Below, piece after piece: positions 26,118-36,600 of a stretch of DNA of 64,000 nucleotides (position 1 is the first letter of the stretch; each line of letters starts with the position of its first letter). The stretch comes from Ulvibacter antarcticus. GTDB lineage: Bacteria > Bacteroidota > Bacteroidia > Flavobacteriales > Flavobacteriaceae. The notes below the pieces were generated by a model. The model did no database searches and was not told the origin of the DNA. It worked only from the letters and a program-made list of their open reading frames with translations. The stretch covers positions 124,001 to 188,000 of the forward strand of contig NZ_REFC01000011.1 in NCBI RefSeq assembly GCF_003688405.1, given 5' to 3'. The position numbers and the translations under genes were made by a program.

Positions 26118-27479
26118 ATGGCTAAAACAAAAACGACTTTTTTTTGTCAGAACTGCGGAACACAGTTCTCAAAATGGCAGGGGCAATGTACCTCCTGTAA
26201 GGAATGGAATACAATCGCTGAAGAAGTAATTCAGAAGGCCGAAAAGGTGAGTTGGAAATCTGAAAAGACTACATCCAAAAGGGCTTCAAAACCTCAACGT
26301 ATAGCCGAAATTTCAACTACTTCCGAAGCTAGATTAAACACTAAAAATAACGAACTTAACAGAGTATTAGGCGGCGGATTAGTACCTGGATCGCTCACAT
26401 TACTCGGAGGAGAACCGGGAATTGGCAAGAGTACTCTTATGCTTCAGATTGCCTTACAATTACCTTATAAAACACTTTATGTCTCAGGGGAAGAAAGCGC
26501 TCAGCAAATTAAAATGAGAGCGGATAGAATCTTTCCAAATTCAGAAAATTGCTATATACTTACCGAAACTAAAACTCAGAATATCTTCAGAAATATAGAA
26601 GAAATGCAACCGGATATTGTGGTGATAGATTCCATTCAAACCCTGCACACCGATTATATTGAAAGCAGTGCCGGAAGTATCTCTCAAATTCGTGAAACAA
26701 CAACCGAACTAATCAAATTCGCGAAAGAAACAGCCACTCCCGTAATTTTAATTGGTCATATTACTAAAGACGGTAACATAGCCGGTCCGAAGATTTTGGA
26801 GCATATGGTCGATACCGTGCTTCAATTTGAAGGTGACCGTAATCATATTTACAGAATTCTTCGAGCTAATAAAAACCGCTTCGGATCAACTAACGAACTG
26901 GGGATTTACGAAATGCAAGGCAGTGGTTTACGAGAAGTTTCTAACCCTTCGGAAATACTAATTTCGAAAAACGAAGAAGAGCTTAGTGGAACTGCTATTT
27001 CGGCTACGCTTGAAGGAATGCGGCCCTTAATGATTGAAATTCAAGCCTTGGTGAGTAGCGCAGTTTATGGAACCCCTCAACGCTCTGCGACGGGTTACAA
27101 TGCCAAACGCCTAAATATGATATTGGCCGTACTCGAAAAAAGAGCGGGCTTTAAATTAGGTGCCAAAGACGTCTTCTTAAACGTCACAGGAGGAATTACC
27201 GTAGATGATCCTGCTATTGACCTGGCTGTTGTAGCAGCCGTATTGTCATCGAATATTGACATCGCTATTGACAAACGAATGTGCTTTGCGGCTGAAGTTG
27301 GATTAGCAGGTGAGGTTAGACCTGTGACCAGAGTTGAACAAAGAATCTTAGAAGCAGAAAAATTGGGATTCGAAAGCATAGTAATCTCTAAATACTGCAA
27401 ACTTCCGAAGCAAAACTATGTAATAAACATAATTAAAGTTGCCAAAGTGCACGATGTTGTACATCACTTGTTTGGATAA
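26118..27479 (+). CDS. radA: DNA repair protein RadA
   Basis: 453 residues. N-terminal zinc finger CQNCG...CTSC (about 10-30), RecA-like ATPase with Walker A GGEPGIGKST (about 95-104), the RadA-specific KNRFG motif in RANKNRFGSTNELG, and the C-terminal Lon-protease-like domain (about 280-453, GGITVDDPAIDLAVVAAVLSS). RadA is a hexameric helicase that promotes branch migration in recombination and supports DNA uptake recombination in competent species. It is divergent from the sensor kinase with a 33-bp gap. Confidence 0.97.
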   Translation: MAKTKTTFFCQNCGTQFSKWQGQCTSCKEWNTIAEEVIQKAEKVSWKSEKTTSKRASKPQRIAEISTTSEARLNTKNNELNRVLGGGLVPGSLTLLGGEPGIGKSTLMLQIALQLPYKTLYVSGEESAQQIKMRADRIFPNSENCYILTETKTQNIFRNIEEMQPDIVVIDSIQTLHTDYIESSAGSISQIRETTTELIKFAKETATPVILIGHITKDGNIAGPKILEHMVDTVLQFEGDRNHIYRILRANKNRFGSTNELGIYEMQGSGLREVSNPSEILISKNEEELSGTAISATLEGMRPLMIEIQALVSSAVYGTPQRSATGYNAKRLNMILAVLEKRAGFKLGAKDVFLNVTGGITVDDPAIDLAVVAAVLSSNIDIAIDKRMCFAAEVGLAGEVRPVTRVEQRILEAEKLGFESIVISKYCKLPKQNYVINIIKVAKVHDVVHHLFG

Positions 27480-27512
27480 TTTTAACCCAAATTCTGTTAT
27501 ATTTAGCCTCCT

Positions 27513-28646
27513 ATGAAAGTTCACTCTTGGATTTTTTTTCTACTTCTTTCGATCACTTATTTTTCCTGTGATCAAATACAGAATGCCACAGATGTGGTAA
27601 CAAAACCCGATGCTCGTGATTTATACAAGCGTCAATTTGAAAAAAGAGATTCCAGTTTACTTCGGTGGAAGAAAGCATATGAATATGCTAAAAAAGATAG
27701 CCTCTTAATCACGCTTCCTTATTCTGAAAGCGGTATCTTTTCGAATAGTATTCCAACAACCTACAGCTACGATGTGCGATTACGAGAAGATGAGCAAATT
27801 GTGATTTCGATTGAAACAGAAATCGACACAGCCTTAGTTTTTATTTCGTTATTTCAAAAAACCAGGAATCGAGGCATACCATTAAAGCTACTAAAAATTT
27901 CCAAGGAAGCAGACTCAAAACTCGCTCACCAAGTAAAGAATTATGCCTATTATAAAATTATCGTACAGCCAGAAATTAGCTTAAATTCACCCTTTACTTT
28001 AAAGATATACACGGCACCTGTGTATTCCTTTCCAATAAGCGGTGGCGAAAATAAAGATATTCGAGGGTTTTGGGCAGATCCACGCGATGCCGGAGCTCGC
28101 TCGCACGATGGTGTAGATATTTTTGCTCCCAAAGGAACCCCATTAGTAGCCGCTACCAAAGGAGTTATTTCATCCAGCGGAGATCATGGGCTGGGCGGAA
28201 AGCAAGTTTGGCTAAAAGATGGGGTTTATGGAAAGACCCTTTATTATGCACATTTGGACAGTATTTTTGTAGCCCAAGGAGATAGGGTGAAACAAGGAGA
28301 TACCATTGGATTAGTTGGAAATACGGGAAATGCCATTACTACAGAGCCTCATCTGCATTTTGGAATTTATGAAGGTAAAAGAAAGGCTGTTAATCCTTTA
28401 CCTTATATAAAAAAAGCAGCCCCAGAGCCGATAAAAACGCCCAATACGATCTCAAAAGGATTCATTACTACTAATCGGGCCAATTTACGTAAAGGCCCTG
28501 CAGAGGTATTTCCGGTTTATGGATCATTGAAAAAAAATGATACTGTAATTATCTTAGGAAGACATCGTGATTGGTTTCATATTCAATTCTCAGATAGCTT
28601 AAAAGGTTTTATTGAACCTAAATTTTTGAGCGAGTTACCAAATTAA
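27513..28646 (+). CDS. M23 family metallopeptidase lipoprotein with SH3 domain
   Basis: 377 residues. Lipoprotein signal with Cys at 20 (LLLSITYFSC). LytM/M23 domain about 175-305 with the zinc ligands H and D in RSHDGVDIFAPKG and the catalytic HLHFGIYEG; C-terminal SH3b domain (about 315-377, TNRANLRKGPAEVFPVYGSLK). It should cleave peptidoglycan cross-links in the envelope. A TATATTTA box (27498-27505) ends 7 nt before the ATG, so the 5' leader would be very short. Confidence 0.9.
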   Translation: MKVHSWIFFLLLSITYFSCDQIQNATDVVTKPDARDLYKRQFEKRDSSLLRWKKAYEYAKKDSLLITLPYSESGIFSNSIPTTYSYDVRLREDEQIVISIETEIDTALVFISLFQKTRNRGIPLKLLKISKEADSKLAHQVKNYAYYKIIVQPEISLNSPFTLKIYTAPVYSFPISGGENKDIRGFWADPRDAGARSHDGVDIFAPKGTPLVAATKGVISSSGDHGLGGKQVWLKDGVYGKTLYYAHLDSIFVAQGDRVKQGDTIGLVGNTGNAITTEPHLHFGIYEGKRKAVNPLPYIKKAAPEPIKTPNTISKGFITTNRANLRKGPAEVFPVYGSLKKNDTVIILGRHRDWFHIQFSDSLKGFIEPKFLSELPN

Positions 28647-28708
28647 CAGTTCCTTAAGCCCACTTCAATATCTTAGCCTTTATCTTTAGGAAACTAAATC
28701 TTAAAGCT

Positions 28709-30073
28709 ATGTCGGTATTTTCAAAAATTAAAGAAACCTTTTCTGTTTTAAAATCGGTTGATATTAAAGCCATCGCTCGCCTCTCTGAAAAAATAGACCT
28801 TTCCGAAGTTATGAAAAGTGTGGGAGAACTTGATGATAAGCAACTCGCAGGTCTTATGCGAATGCTAAAAACAAAGGCTAGAAAAGGGCAACATAAATTG
28901 CCGCCAATCGATGGAGATTTTTACGATTTAAGTTTGAAGCTTACGCCGGAACAAAGGAAGATTCAGTTGAAAATTCGAAATTTCATGGAGGATGAAATTA
29001 AACCAATCGCCAATGAATATTGGAATCGTGCCGAATTTCCGCATCATATCATTCCGAAGATGGCCAAACTCAATATCTGCGGAATGGCATACGAGGGCTA
29101 TGGATGTCCAAACGAAAGCTTCTTGATGGAAGGAATTCTAGCTATGGAATTAGCGCGGGTAGATGTATCAATTTCCACTTTTTTTGGAGTGCATAGCGGA
29201 CTAGCAATGGGCTCTATTTATCTCTGCGGAAGTGATGAACAAAAAGAGGAATGGCTTCCTAAAATGCAACGGATGGAAGTAATTGGCGCCTTCGGACTTA
29301 CAGAACCCAATGTAGGATCGGCGGTAGCTGGAGGTATGGAAACTACTTGCTATTTGGAAGGTGACGAATGGATTTTGAATGGTGAAAAGAAATGGATTGG
29401 AAACGCCACTTTTAGTGATATAACCATTATCTGGGCGAGAGAGAAAGTTACCAATATGGTAAAAGGCTTTATTGTTCGAAAGGATAATCCAGGTTTTAAG
29501 GCAGAGAAAATGGAAAATAAAATGGCACTTCGGACAGTTCAAAATGCGCGGATCACATTAACTGAGTGTAGAATTCCGGAAAGTGATCGTCTTCAAAAGT
29601 GTGATAGTTTTAAAGACACTGCCAAAGTACTTAAAATGACACGAGCTGCGGTTGCATGGCAGGCGGTAGGTTGCGCAAGAGGTGCGTACGAAAGCGCTTT
29701 GAAATACACCAAGAAAAGAGAACAATTTGGGAGACCTATTGCGAGATTTCAACTTATTCAAAATCATTTGGTCGAAATGGTTGCCAATCTCACAGCTATG
29801 CAAACCATGTGTTTTCGGCTTTCAGAAATGCAGGATCAGGATATTTTATTAGACGAACATGCTTCGCTTGCCAAAGTATTTTGCAGTATGCGAACCCGCG
29901 ATATAGTGAGTCGTGCTCGTGAAGTCATGGGCGGCAACGGAATTTTACTCGAATACGATGTCGCGAGATTTGTAGCCGATGCCGAAGCGATTTATTCCTA
30001 TGAAGGCACAAAAGAAATTAATACATTAATTGTTGGTCGGGCGATTACCGGTTATAGTGCTTTTGTGGGATGA
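28709..30073 (+). CDS. Acyl-CoA dehydrogenase (glutaryl-CoA dehydrogenase-like)
   Basis: 454 residues. A roughly 70-residue N-terminal extension precedes the FAD-binding acyl-CoA dehydrogenase fold. GAFGLTEPNVGS and WILNGEKKWIGNATFSD bind FAD; KKREQFGRPIARFQLIQ and REVMGGNGILLEYDV are family signatures. The catalytic base is the Glu in SYEGTKEINTLIVGRAITG, whose tail resembles glutaryl-CoA dehydrogenases. It oxidises an acyl-CoA at the alpha-beta bond, probably in lysine/tryptophan or fatty-acid breakdown; the exact substrate is not settled. Confidence 0.9.
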   Translation: MSVFSKIKETFSVLKSVDIKAIARLSEKIDLSEVMKSVGELDDKQLAGLMRMLKTKARKGQHKLPPIDGDFYDLSLKLTPEQRKIQLKIRNFMEDEIKPIANEYWNRAEFPHHIIPKMAKLNICGMAYEGYGCPNESFLMEGILAMELARVDVSISTFFGVHSGLAMGSIYLCGSDEQKEEWLPKMQRMEVIGAFGLTEPNVGSAVAGGMETTCYLEGDEWILNGEKKWIGNATFSDITIIWAREKVTNMVKGFIVRKDNPGFKAEKMENKMALRTVQNARITLTECRIPESDRLQKCDSFKDTAKVLKMTRAAVAWQAVGCARGAYESALKYTKKREQFGRPIARFQLIQNHLVEMVANLTAMQTMCFRLSEMQDQDILLDEHASLAKVFCSMRTRDIVSRAREVMGGNGILLEYDVARFVADAEAIYSYEGTKEINTLIVGRAITGYSAFVG

Positions 30074-30097
30074 TTCGATTTGAAAATTTGAAAATGA

Positions 30098-30182
30098 AAT
30101 CCCCCCTGACTTCCTTCGAAGGAAGGGATATGGTTTTAAGTAATTTTCAAGTCTCCCTTTGAAGGGAGATTTAGAGGGATGT
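30098..30182. repeat. Palindromic intergenic repeat
   Basis: Two hairpins, CTTCCTTCGAAGGAAG (30110-30125) and CTCCCTTTGAAGGGAG (30153-30168), are bounded by ATCCCCCC and GAGGGAT ends. It resembles the 99-bp repeat around the DUF559 gene in layout, not in detail. It lies between two convergent genes. Confidence 0.7.
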
Positions 30183-30183
30183 A

Positions 30184-31221
30184 TTAAGGTGCCGGATTTG
30201 GAATTGCTTGATGTACCTCGTTTATTTCATTAATTATTTCTTCGGAAAGATTTAGGTGTACACTATCTATGTTTTCTGAAAGTTGTTCGATTGTTGTTGC
30301 TCCAATGATGGTAGATGTTACGAAGTCTTGCTGTCGTACAAAAGCAAGGGACAATTGGGCAAGACTGATGTTATGTTTCTTTGCGATTTCGTTATATCTG
30401 AAGGTAGCTTCAGCCGAACCCGCTCCGCTATATCTGGAGTAATTCGGAAACAAAACCACTCTTCCGTTTGCCGGTCTTGCTCCGTTGAGGTACTTTCCGG
30501 AGAGATGACCAAAAGCCAAAGGAGAATACGGTAAATAACCAACATTTTCCTGAAGCAAAACCTCACTAAGTCCGATCTCATCCCTTCTGTTTAGAAGAGA
30601 ATAGGCATTTTGAACAGAAACCATTTTAAGAGCACCTTTGCGAGCCTCTTCCATATATCGCATAAGTCCGAACGGCGTTTCGTTGGAAAGCCCAATATGA
30701 CGAACTTTCCCTTCTTTCACAAAATTTTCCAAGCGCTCCAGTACTTCCGAAATATTATCATCCCACGCTTTGTTCTCCGAATGACTATACTCTCGAACGC
30801 CGAAGATATTTACAGCACGCTCCGGCCAATGCAATTGATACAAATCCAAATAATCGGTCTGCAGACGTTTTAAACTTTTATGCAATGCGTCTTCCAAAGA
30901 AGCTTTGCTGAAATCGAGGTTCTTTCGAATGTGATCAAAATTACGCGCAGGACCAGTTACTTTAGATGTTAATATAACTTTATCACGGTTGTCGCGTTTG
31001 GCAAACCAAGTACCAATAATTTTTTCTGTACTTCCTTGTGTTTCTGCCTTTCCTGGCACCGAATACATTTCGGCGGTATCTATAAAATTAACGCCCTTTT
31101 CAAGTGCAAAGTCCAACTGTTCATGACCTTCTGCTTCGGTATTTTGTTGTCCCCAGGTCATGGTTCCAAGACATATTTTGCTTACGTTTAAATCGGTATT
31201 TGGTAGTTTGGTGTATTTCAT
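30184..31221 (-). CDS. Aldo/keto reductase (Tas-like)
   Basis: 345 residues, TIM barrel. The catalytic tetrad can be read as Asp48 and Tyr53 (FIDTAEMYSVP), Lys87 (LTSKVTG) and His131 (YQLHWPE). NADPH-binding residues sit near the C terminus (STIIGATTIEQLSENI). The length and the WGQQNTEAEGHEQLDFAL start fit the AKR Tas/YghZ branch. It reduces an unknown carbonyl. Monocistronic by appearance, flanked by palindromic repeats on both sides. Confidence 0.92.
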   Translation of the reverse strand: MKYTKLPNTDLNVSKICLGTMTWGQQNTEAEGHEQLDFALEKGVNFIDTAEMYSVPGKAETQGSTEKIIGTWFAKRDNRDKVILTSKVTGPARNFDHIRKNLDFSKASLEDALHKSLKRLQTDYLDLYQLHWPERAVNIFGVREYSHSENKAWDDNISEVLERLENFVKEGKVRHIGLSNETPFGLMRYMEEARKGALKMVSVQNAYSLLNRRDEIGLSEVLLQENVGYLPYSPLAFGHLSGKYLNGARPANGRVVLFPNYSRYSGAGSAEATFRYNEIAKKHNISLAQLSLAFVRQQDFVTSTIIGATTIEQLSENIDSVHLNLSEEIINEINEVHQAIPNPAP

Positions 31222-31230
31222 TAATTATTA

Positions 31231-31367
31231 TTTGTCCCCTTCTTTTAAAGGAGAGGTGTCCATAGGACGGGGTGGTTATAGCTTATTAGTTTAACTTATG
31301 CCATTGAATTAATTACTGTAAAAAATAACCCCTCAGCCTAACGGCAGCTCCCCTTAATAAAGGGAGC
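31231..31367. repeat. Degraded P/Q palindromic repeats
   Basis: A Q-like module (31231-31278: CCCCTTCTTTTAAAGGAG then GTCCATAGGACGGGGTGG) and an inverted P-like module (31326-31367: ACCCCTCAGCCTAACGGCAG then CTCCCCTTAATAAAGGGAG) share the layout of the copies at 7453 and 9296 but have drifted. No gene is present between the two flanking genes. Confidence 0.65.
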
Positions 31368-31374
31368 AAAAAAG

Positions 31375-32337
31375 TTACATCTCGTTTAAAAGCTTGTTAA
31401 TTTCATCCAGTTTTGGAGTTAACACGACTTCAATTCTTCTGTTTTTTGCACGTCCTTCGGAAGTTGCATTAGATCCAACTGGTGCGTATTCTCCACGTCC
31501 GGCAGCCGTTAAATTATCCTTGGGGATTCCCGAATTTTCAGTCAGGATTGAAACTACTGCTGTTGCACGTTTAGCCGAAAGATCCCAATTGTCCTTTAAA
31601 GCACCGCTGCCACCGTAAGGCACATTGTCGGTATGACCTTCGATAAGTACCGCAATTTCAGGGTTTTGCGCTAATACTTTTCCTAATTCAACTATGGCTT
31701 CTCGACCTCTGCTATTAACCGCCCAGCTTCCGCTTTCAAAAAGCAATTTGTTTTCCATTGAGACATATACTTTTCCATCTCTTTGTTCAACTGTTAAACC
31801 ATTACCTTCAAAATTTGTTAATGCGGCAGAAATTGCATCTTTCAATTTACGCATTTTCGCATCCTTGGACGCAATGATACCTTCCAATTCTGCTACTCGT
31901 TCCGATCTGGCAGCTAAATCCTTTTGAAGTTGCTTTAAACGGGCTTCTTCTGCAGATAAGGCTCTTTCTTTTGCTTCTAATTGAGTGAGCAGATTTCGAT
32001 TGCGTTCCAGATTTTCGGTTAAAGCCTCCGAGCTATTTGCTTCTAAAGCATCATACGATTCCTTTAAGCGATCATAATTACTTTTGGTTGCCGCCAAGTC
32101 CATTTCGAGACGACTCTTCTCACCATTTAGCTTATCTATCTCTTTCCGAAGATTGGCAATGCTATAGGTTTCACCATTTCCACTGCTACCGTCTAATTGC
32201 GAATTTAAAGATTCGTTTTCGGCTCTCAAGGCATCGTATTTTCCTTTCAAATCTTCGTAGATCTTGGAAGATACGCAGGAGGTTGTTACTAGTGCGATTG
32301 CAATTCCGAAGAAAAGCTTATTCAAAATTTTGTGCAT
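31375..32337 (-). CDS. OmpA-family lipoprotein with coiled coil
   Basis: 320 residues. Lipoprotein signal (GIAIALVTTSC, Cys21), a long coiled coil (about 25-165, heptads such as EKSRLEMDLAATKSNYDRLK and EARLKQLQKDLAARSERVAE), then an OmpA/MotB peptidoglycan-binding domain (about 185-310) with LIEGHTDNVPYGG and AKNRRIEVVL. It should tether the outer membrane to peptidoglycan. No barrel is present. Confidence 0.93.
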   Translation of the reverse strand: MHKILNKLFFGIAIALVTTSCVSSKIYEDLKGKYDALRAENESLNSQLDGSSGNGETYSIANLRKEIDKLNGEKSRLEMDLAATKSNYDRLKESYDALEANSSEALTENLERNRNLLTQLEAKERALSAEEARLKQLQKDLAARSERVAELEGIIASKDAKMRKLKDAISAALTNFEGNGLTVEQRDGKVYVSMENKLLFESGSWAVNSRGREAIVELGKVLAQNPEIAVLIEGHTDNVPYGGSGALKDNWDLSAKRATAVVSILTENSGIPKDNLTAAGRGEYAPVGSNATSEGRAKNRRIEVVLTPKLDEINKLLNEM

Positions 32338-32364
32338 ATATAAAATGATGTTTGGGGTTTAAAT

Positions 32365-32742
32365 TTAATTTTCTTTGTAAAAAAATTCTATGGTAAAATC
32401 GGCGTATTCCGGCTGACTTATACCCTGAGCATAATAAATATTTTCTTTTTCTGTGTATCTTTTAACGTAGGCCTCGTTTATTTTTTGATGAAATGAATCC
32501 GTTTTTTTTAACTTCTTACCCTCTACTTCAATTACCTCATCGCCATATTGCAATTTCCCTATACCACTATTTAGAAAAGCAGTAAACCAACTACGTTCAC
32601 TTTTATCCCAGCTTCGGGCGAAAACTCTTTTATTTACAGCGACAACCCAGATTTCTAAAAAAGTTTCTCTTTCTCTTCCGCCTATAATGCCGGTATAATT
32701 ATTCACCTTTAAATGGGAATAAAAACTGTTTGGAAAACTCAT
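32365..32742 (-). CDS. DUF2255-like protein
   Basis: 125 residues, small and soluble. The central LEIWVVAVNKRVFARSW followed by SWFTAFLNSGIGKL matches the DUF2255 pattern (IWVV.V...V..RSW, then a Trp-Phe/Tyr pair). Function unknown in the family. It lies between xth and the OmpA gene, 24 and 27 bp from its neighbours, so the three may form one unit. Confidence 0.7.
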   Translation of the reverse strand: MSFPNSFYSHLKVNNYTGIIGGRERETFLEIWVVAVNKRVFARSWDKSERSWFTAFLNSGIGKLQYGDEVIEVEGKKLKKTDSFHQKINEAYVKRYTEKENIYYAQGISQPEYADFTIEFFYKEN

Positions 32743-32766
32743 TTTTAAAGTTAATTATTATAATTT

Positions 32767-33531
32767 TTAAAACTTAAGTTCCACCAGCAATGGACAATGA
32801 TCACTATGCATGGCTTCGGATAGTATAACGGCCCTTTTCAAGTTTTCTTGTAGTGGCTTTGACACCATGTTATAATCGATACGCCAGCCTTTGTTATTTG
32901 CTCGGGAATTCGCTCGATAACTCCACCAAGTATAATTATCCGGCTCTTTATTAAAATGTCTAAAAGAATCTATAAAACCGCTCTCAATAAAATTACCAAT
33001 CCATTCTCTTTCAACAGGTAAAAATCCTGAAACAGTTTTATTTCGTACCGGATCATGGATATCAATTGCTTCATGACAAATATTATAATCTCCACAGATG
33101 ACTAAATTTGGAATTTCCTTTTTTAGATTATTAATATACTGCTGAAACATCGCCATATATTCAAGCTTATGGTCTAATCGCGCCATATTCGAGCCACTTG
33201 GCAAGTACAAACTCATCACAGAAACCTCATCAAAATCAACTCTTATATTCCTTCCTTCGGCATCCATCGATTCTATTCCTGTTCCATATTCAATATGATT
33301 TGGCTTTACTTTTGAAAAGATTGCAACACCGCTATAGCCCTTTTTTACCGCGCTAAACCAATAATGGTAAGGATATCCGGCTGCCTCAATGGCTTCCACT
33401 TCTACCTGATCAAAATTAGCCTTGGTTTCTTGTATGCAAATCACGTCTGGATTTGCCTTTTGTAACCAGTCTAGCAATCCTTTACGCATTGCTGCACGGA
33501 TTCCGTTTACGTTGTACGATATTATGTTCAT
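32767..33531 (-). CDS. xth: Exodeoxyribonuclease III
   Basis: 254 residues of the EEP nuclease fold. Metal and catalytic residues: Asn7 (SYNVNGIRA), Glu (CIQETKA, about 35), Asp/Asn in CGDYNICHEAIDIHDP and the final SDHCPLLVEL with the His-Asp pair. RIDYNMVS is the substrate loop. It acts as AP endonuclease and 3'-5' exonuclease in base-excision repair. Confidence 0.95.
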   Translation of the reverse strand: MNIISYNVNGIRAAMRKGLLDWLQKANPDVICIQETKANFDQVEVEAIEAAGYPYHYWFSAVKKGYSGVAIFSKVKPNHIEYGTGIESMDAEGRNIRVDFDEVSVMSLYLPSGSNMARLDHKLEYMAMFQQYINNLKKEIPNLVICGDYNICHEAIDIHDPVRNKTVSGFLPVEREWIGNFIESGFIDSFRHFNKEPDNYTWWSYRANSRANNKGWRIDYNMVSKPLQENLKRAVILSEAMHSDHCPLLVELKF

Positions 33532-33683
33532 GTAAGCTGTTTTGAATTATTGCTACTAAATTAAATAACATTGTATTTTTACAGGGCATATCGCAAGAAA
33601 GATTTTAAAAAAGAATCAACAAAATATTCCGGGATGTGTTAAGTTGTATATAGTATAGGATTCCGCCCTCAGGGAAAATAAGT

Positions 33684-36600
33684 ATGAAGTTATGTCTCTT
33701 TCTTTTTATGTGTTGTATTGCCAGTCTGGGGTATGCACAAGATGTATCTTCGAACGAACGAAGTAAGAAGGTCGCTATACACGATACTATTACTATTGAC
33801 ACAGTGAGTATCAACCCGGCAAAATTTCAAATATTAGACGCCAGAGGTCGTGCCATTGATACCCTACAATACACTGTTGATTTCAGAAAAAGTAGTATTC
33901 TCTTTTCTGAAGAAATACAAAAATTAAACGACTCTGTTACGATAGAATATTTACGTTATCCAGAATTGCTCACCCGCGATTATTTTCAATTGGATCCTAA
34001 AATCATCGTCGAAAACACTGGAGTGGTAGATCGATTGTATTCTTTGGAACAAAGTGACAACAAGAGTCTGTTTACACCATTTGAAGGCTTAAACACTGCC
34101 GGAAGCATCACTCGTGGTATTACAATAGGGAATAATCAAAACGCCGTTGTCAATTCGGAACTTGATTTACAGATTACTGGAAAGCTGAGTGATGACGTCT
34201 CCATTAGAGCCTCTATTCAGGATGCTAATATTCCAACTCAGGAAGGTGGTTATTCGCAGAGTCTGGATGAATTCGATCAGATATTTATCGAACTTTTTAG
34301 TGACAATTGGAATATTCGAGCGGGTGATATAGACCTTCAAAATAATAACAGCTATTTCGGACGTTTTCAGAAAAAAGTTCAAGGAATCTCCTTAAGAGGC
34401 ACTGTAACCCATAAAAACGGTGCTAAAACTTCTGCTTTTGCTGCAGGAGCTCTCGTTCGAGGTGTTTTTGCAAAGAGCGCTTTTGTTGGGCAAGAAGGGA
34501 ATCAGGGTCCTTATAAACTGGTGGGTCCCAACGGAGAGTTGTTTATTCTAATCGTTTCAGGAAGTGAGCGGGTGTATGTTAACGGACTTTTACTTGAGCG
34601 TGGAGAAACTGAAGATTACCTTATCGATTACAACGCAGGGGAGATTAAATTTAATTCCACATATCCGGTTACTGCTAATATGCGAATTAGCGTAGAATAC
34701 CAATATACAGATCGAAATTACACACGTTTTATTGGTTATGGCGGCGGAAACTATAGCAGTGACAATCTCGATATTGGGGTCTATGTTTATTCTGAAAATG
34801 ACGCAAAAAACCAGCCTCTACAGCAAAATCTTTCTGAAACACAAGTTGATATTCTTCAAAATGCGGGTGATGATCGAACGCAAATGATCGCTCCTTCGGC
34901 TGTGCCTGATACTTTTTCCGAAAACAGAATTTTATATAAAATGGAAGTTATTAATGGAGAACAGGTTTTTGTTTATTCAACCGATCCAACCGACGAACTG
35001 TTTAATGTTCGTTTCACTTTGATAGGAGAAAATGCTGGGAATTATATACTTAGTGAGAGTAATGCTATTAGTAGAATATTTGAATATGTAGCTCCAGTAA
35101 ATGGCTTACCTCAAGGTCGCTATGACCCGGTTATCCAACTTAGCGCACCTACCAAATTACAGATTGGAGGCTTGAATGGAAGTTACCATCCTTCCGAAAA
35201 AACGCGCATTGACTTCGAAGTTGCCGGAAGCCGAAACGATCTGAATTTGTTTTCTAATCTGGACGATAGTAATAACGATGGTTTTGCAGGACGACTTAAT
35301 GCGAAGCAACGAATATTAACAAGCTCCGACAGTTTGCATGTCGATGGTTTCGGCTCCATAGATTTTATTAATGAAGATTTTCGAAATATAGAGCGTATTT
35401 ACAACATTGAGTTTAACCGTGATTGGAATCTAACAAATCCCATGGGAAATCAACGGTTCGTTACTAGCGGGATTGAAGTTTCTCATCCTAAACATGGAGG
35501 AGGAAGGTATGCATTTCAAAATTTGGAATACTCTGAGAATTTTATGGGCTCCCGACATGAGGTCGTTTCAGATGTGCGCATTAAAAAAATAAGAGCTACT
35601 ACCAACGCTAGTTATCTTAACAGTACAGGAGATCAATTTGATTCGGAGTTTTTCAGAATACATAACCGAACAGCCTACTCTATGAAAAAAGCATGGGTTG
35701 GCGGAAAATTCAACTTAGAGAATAATCAAATAAAGAAGGCTTCTAAAGACAGTTTAACATTGGGAAGTCAGAAATACTATTCCTGGGAAACCTTCGCAGG
35801 GATTGGAGATAGTACCGCAGTTTTTGTGGAAGGTGGCTATCAATACCGTTTAAACGATAGTCTTCGAAATGCAAAACTGCGGGAAGTAAGTAGTTCGCAC
35901 ACTTATTTTATGAAATCCAGACCGCTAAATGGAAAGAATGCACAGCTTACCCTTTTTGCAAACTATCGCCTTTTAAAAGATAAGGATGGGAATGACGAAA
36001 ATGAAAAGTCGTTAAATTCAAGAATTTTGTATAACCAGGCACTTTTCGATAATGGGATTCGATTGAATACGGCCATCGAAACGAATAACGGAGTGATACC
36101 ACGGCAGGAATTTACTTATGTTCAAGTTGAAGCCGGGCAAGGTGTTTTTACTTGGAATGATTATAACAATAATGGAGTTCAGGAATTGGAAGAATTTGAG
36201 GTGGCTCAGTTTCAGGATGAGGCTACCTACGTACGGATTTTGCTTCCTAATCAGGTGTTTTTAAAGATTCGGGAGAACAAATTTAGCCAGATACTTACCT
36301 TGAATCCTCAGGCGTGGTCCGGGAAAGAAGGATTTTTAAAGCTGCTGTCGCATTTTTACAATCAGACGTCGTATGTGATAGACCGAAAAGTCAAACGTCG
36401 CAATGACACCTTTAATATTAACCCATTTGAAGATGGTGGTGAAGATCAATTGGGGCTTACCTTGAACTTCAGAAATGCACTCTTTTACAATCGAGGGAAA
36501 CAGCTTTTTACGACGAGTTATACTTATTTATCTACTTCAGGAAGCAATTTGTTGTCGTTGGGTCTACAGGAGAATAAATTGAAGAGTCATCAATTGCATT

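Noticed and set aside
31348-31366. Hairpin CTCCCCTTAATAAAGGGAG as an OmpA terminator
   Set aside because: No T-run follows on the minus strand; it belongs to the palindromic repeat family.
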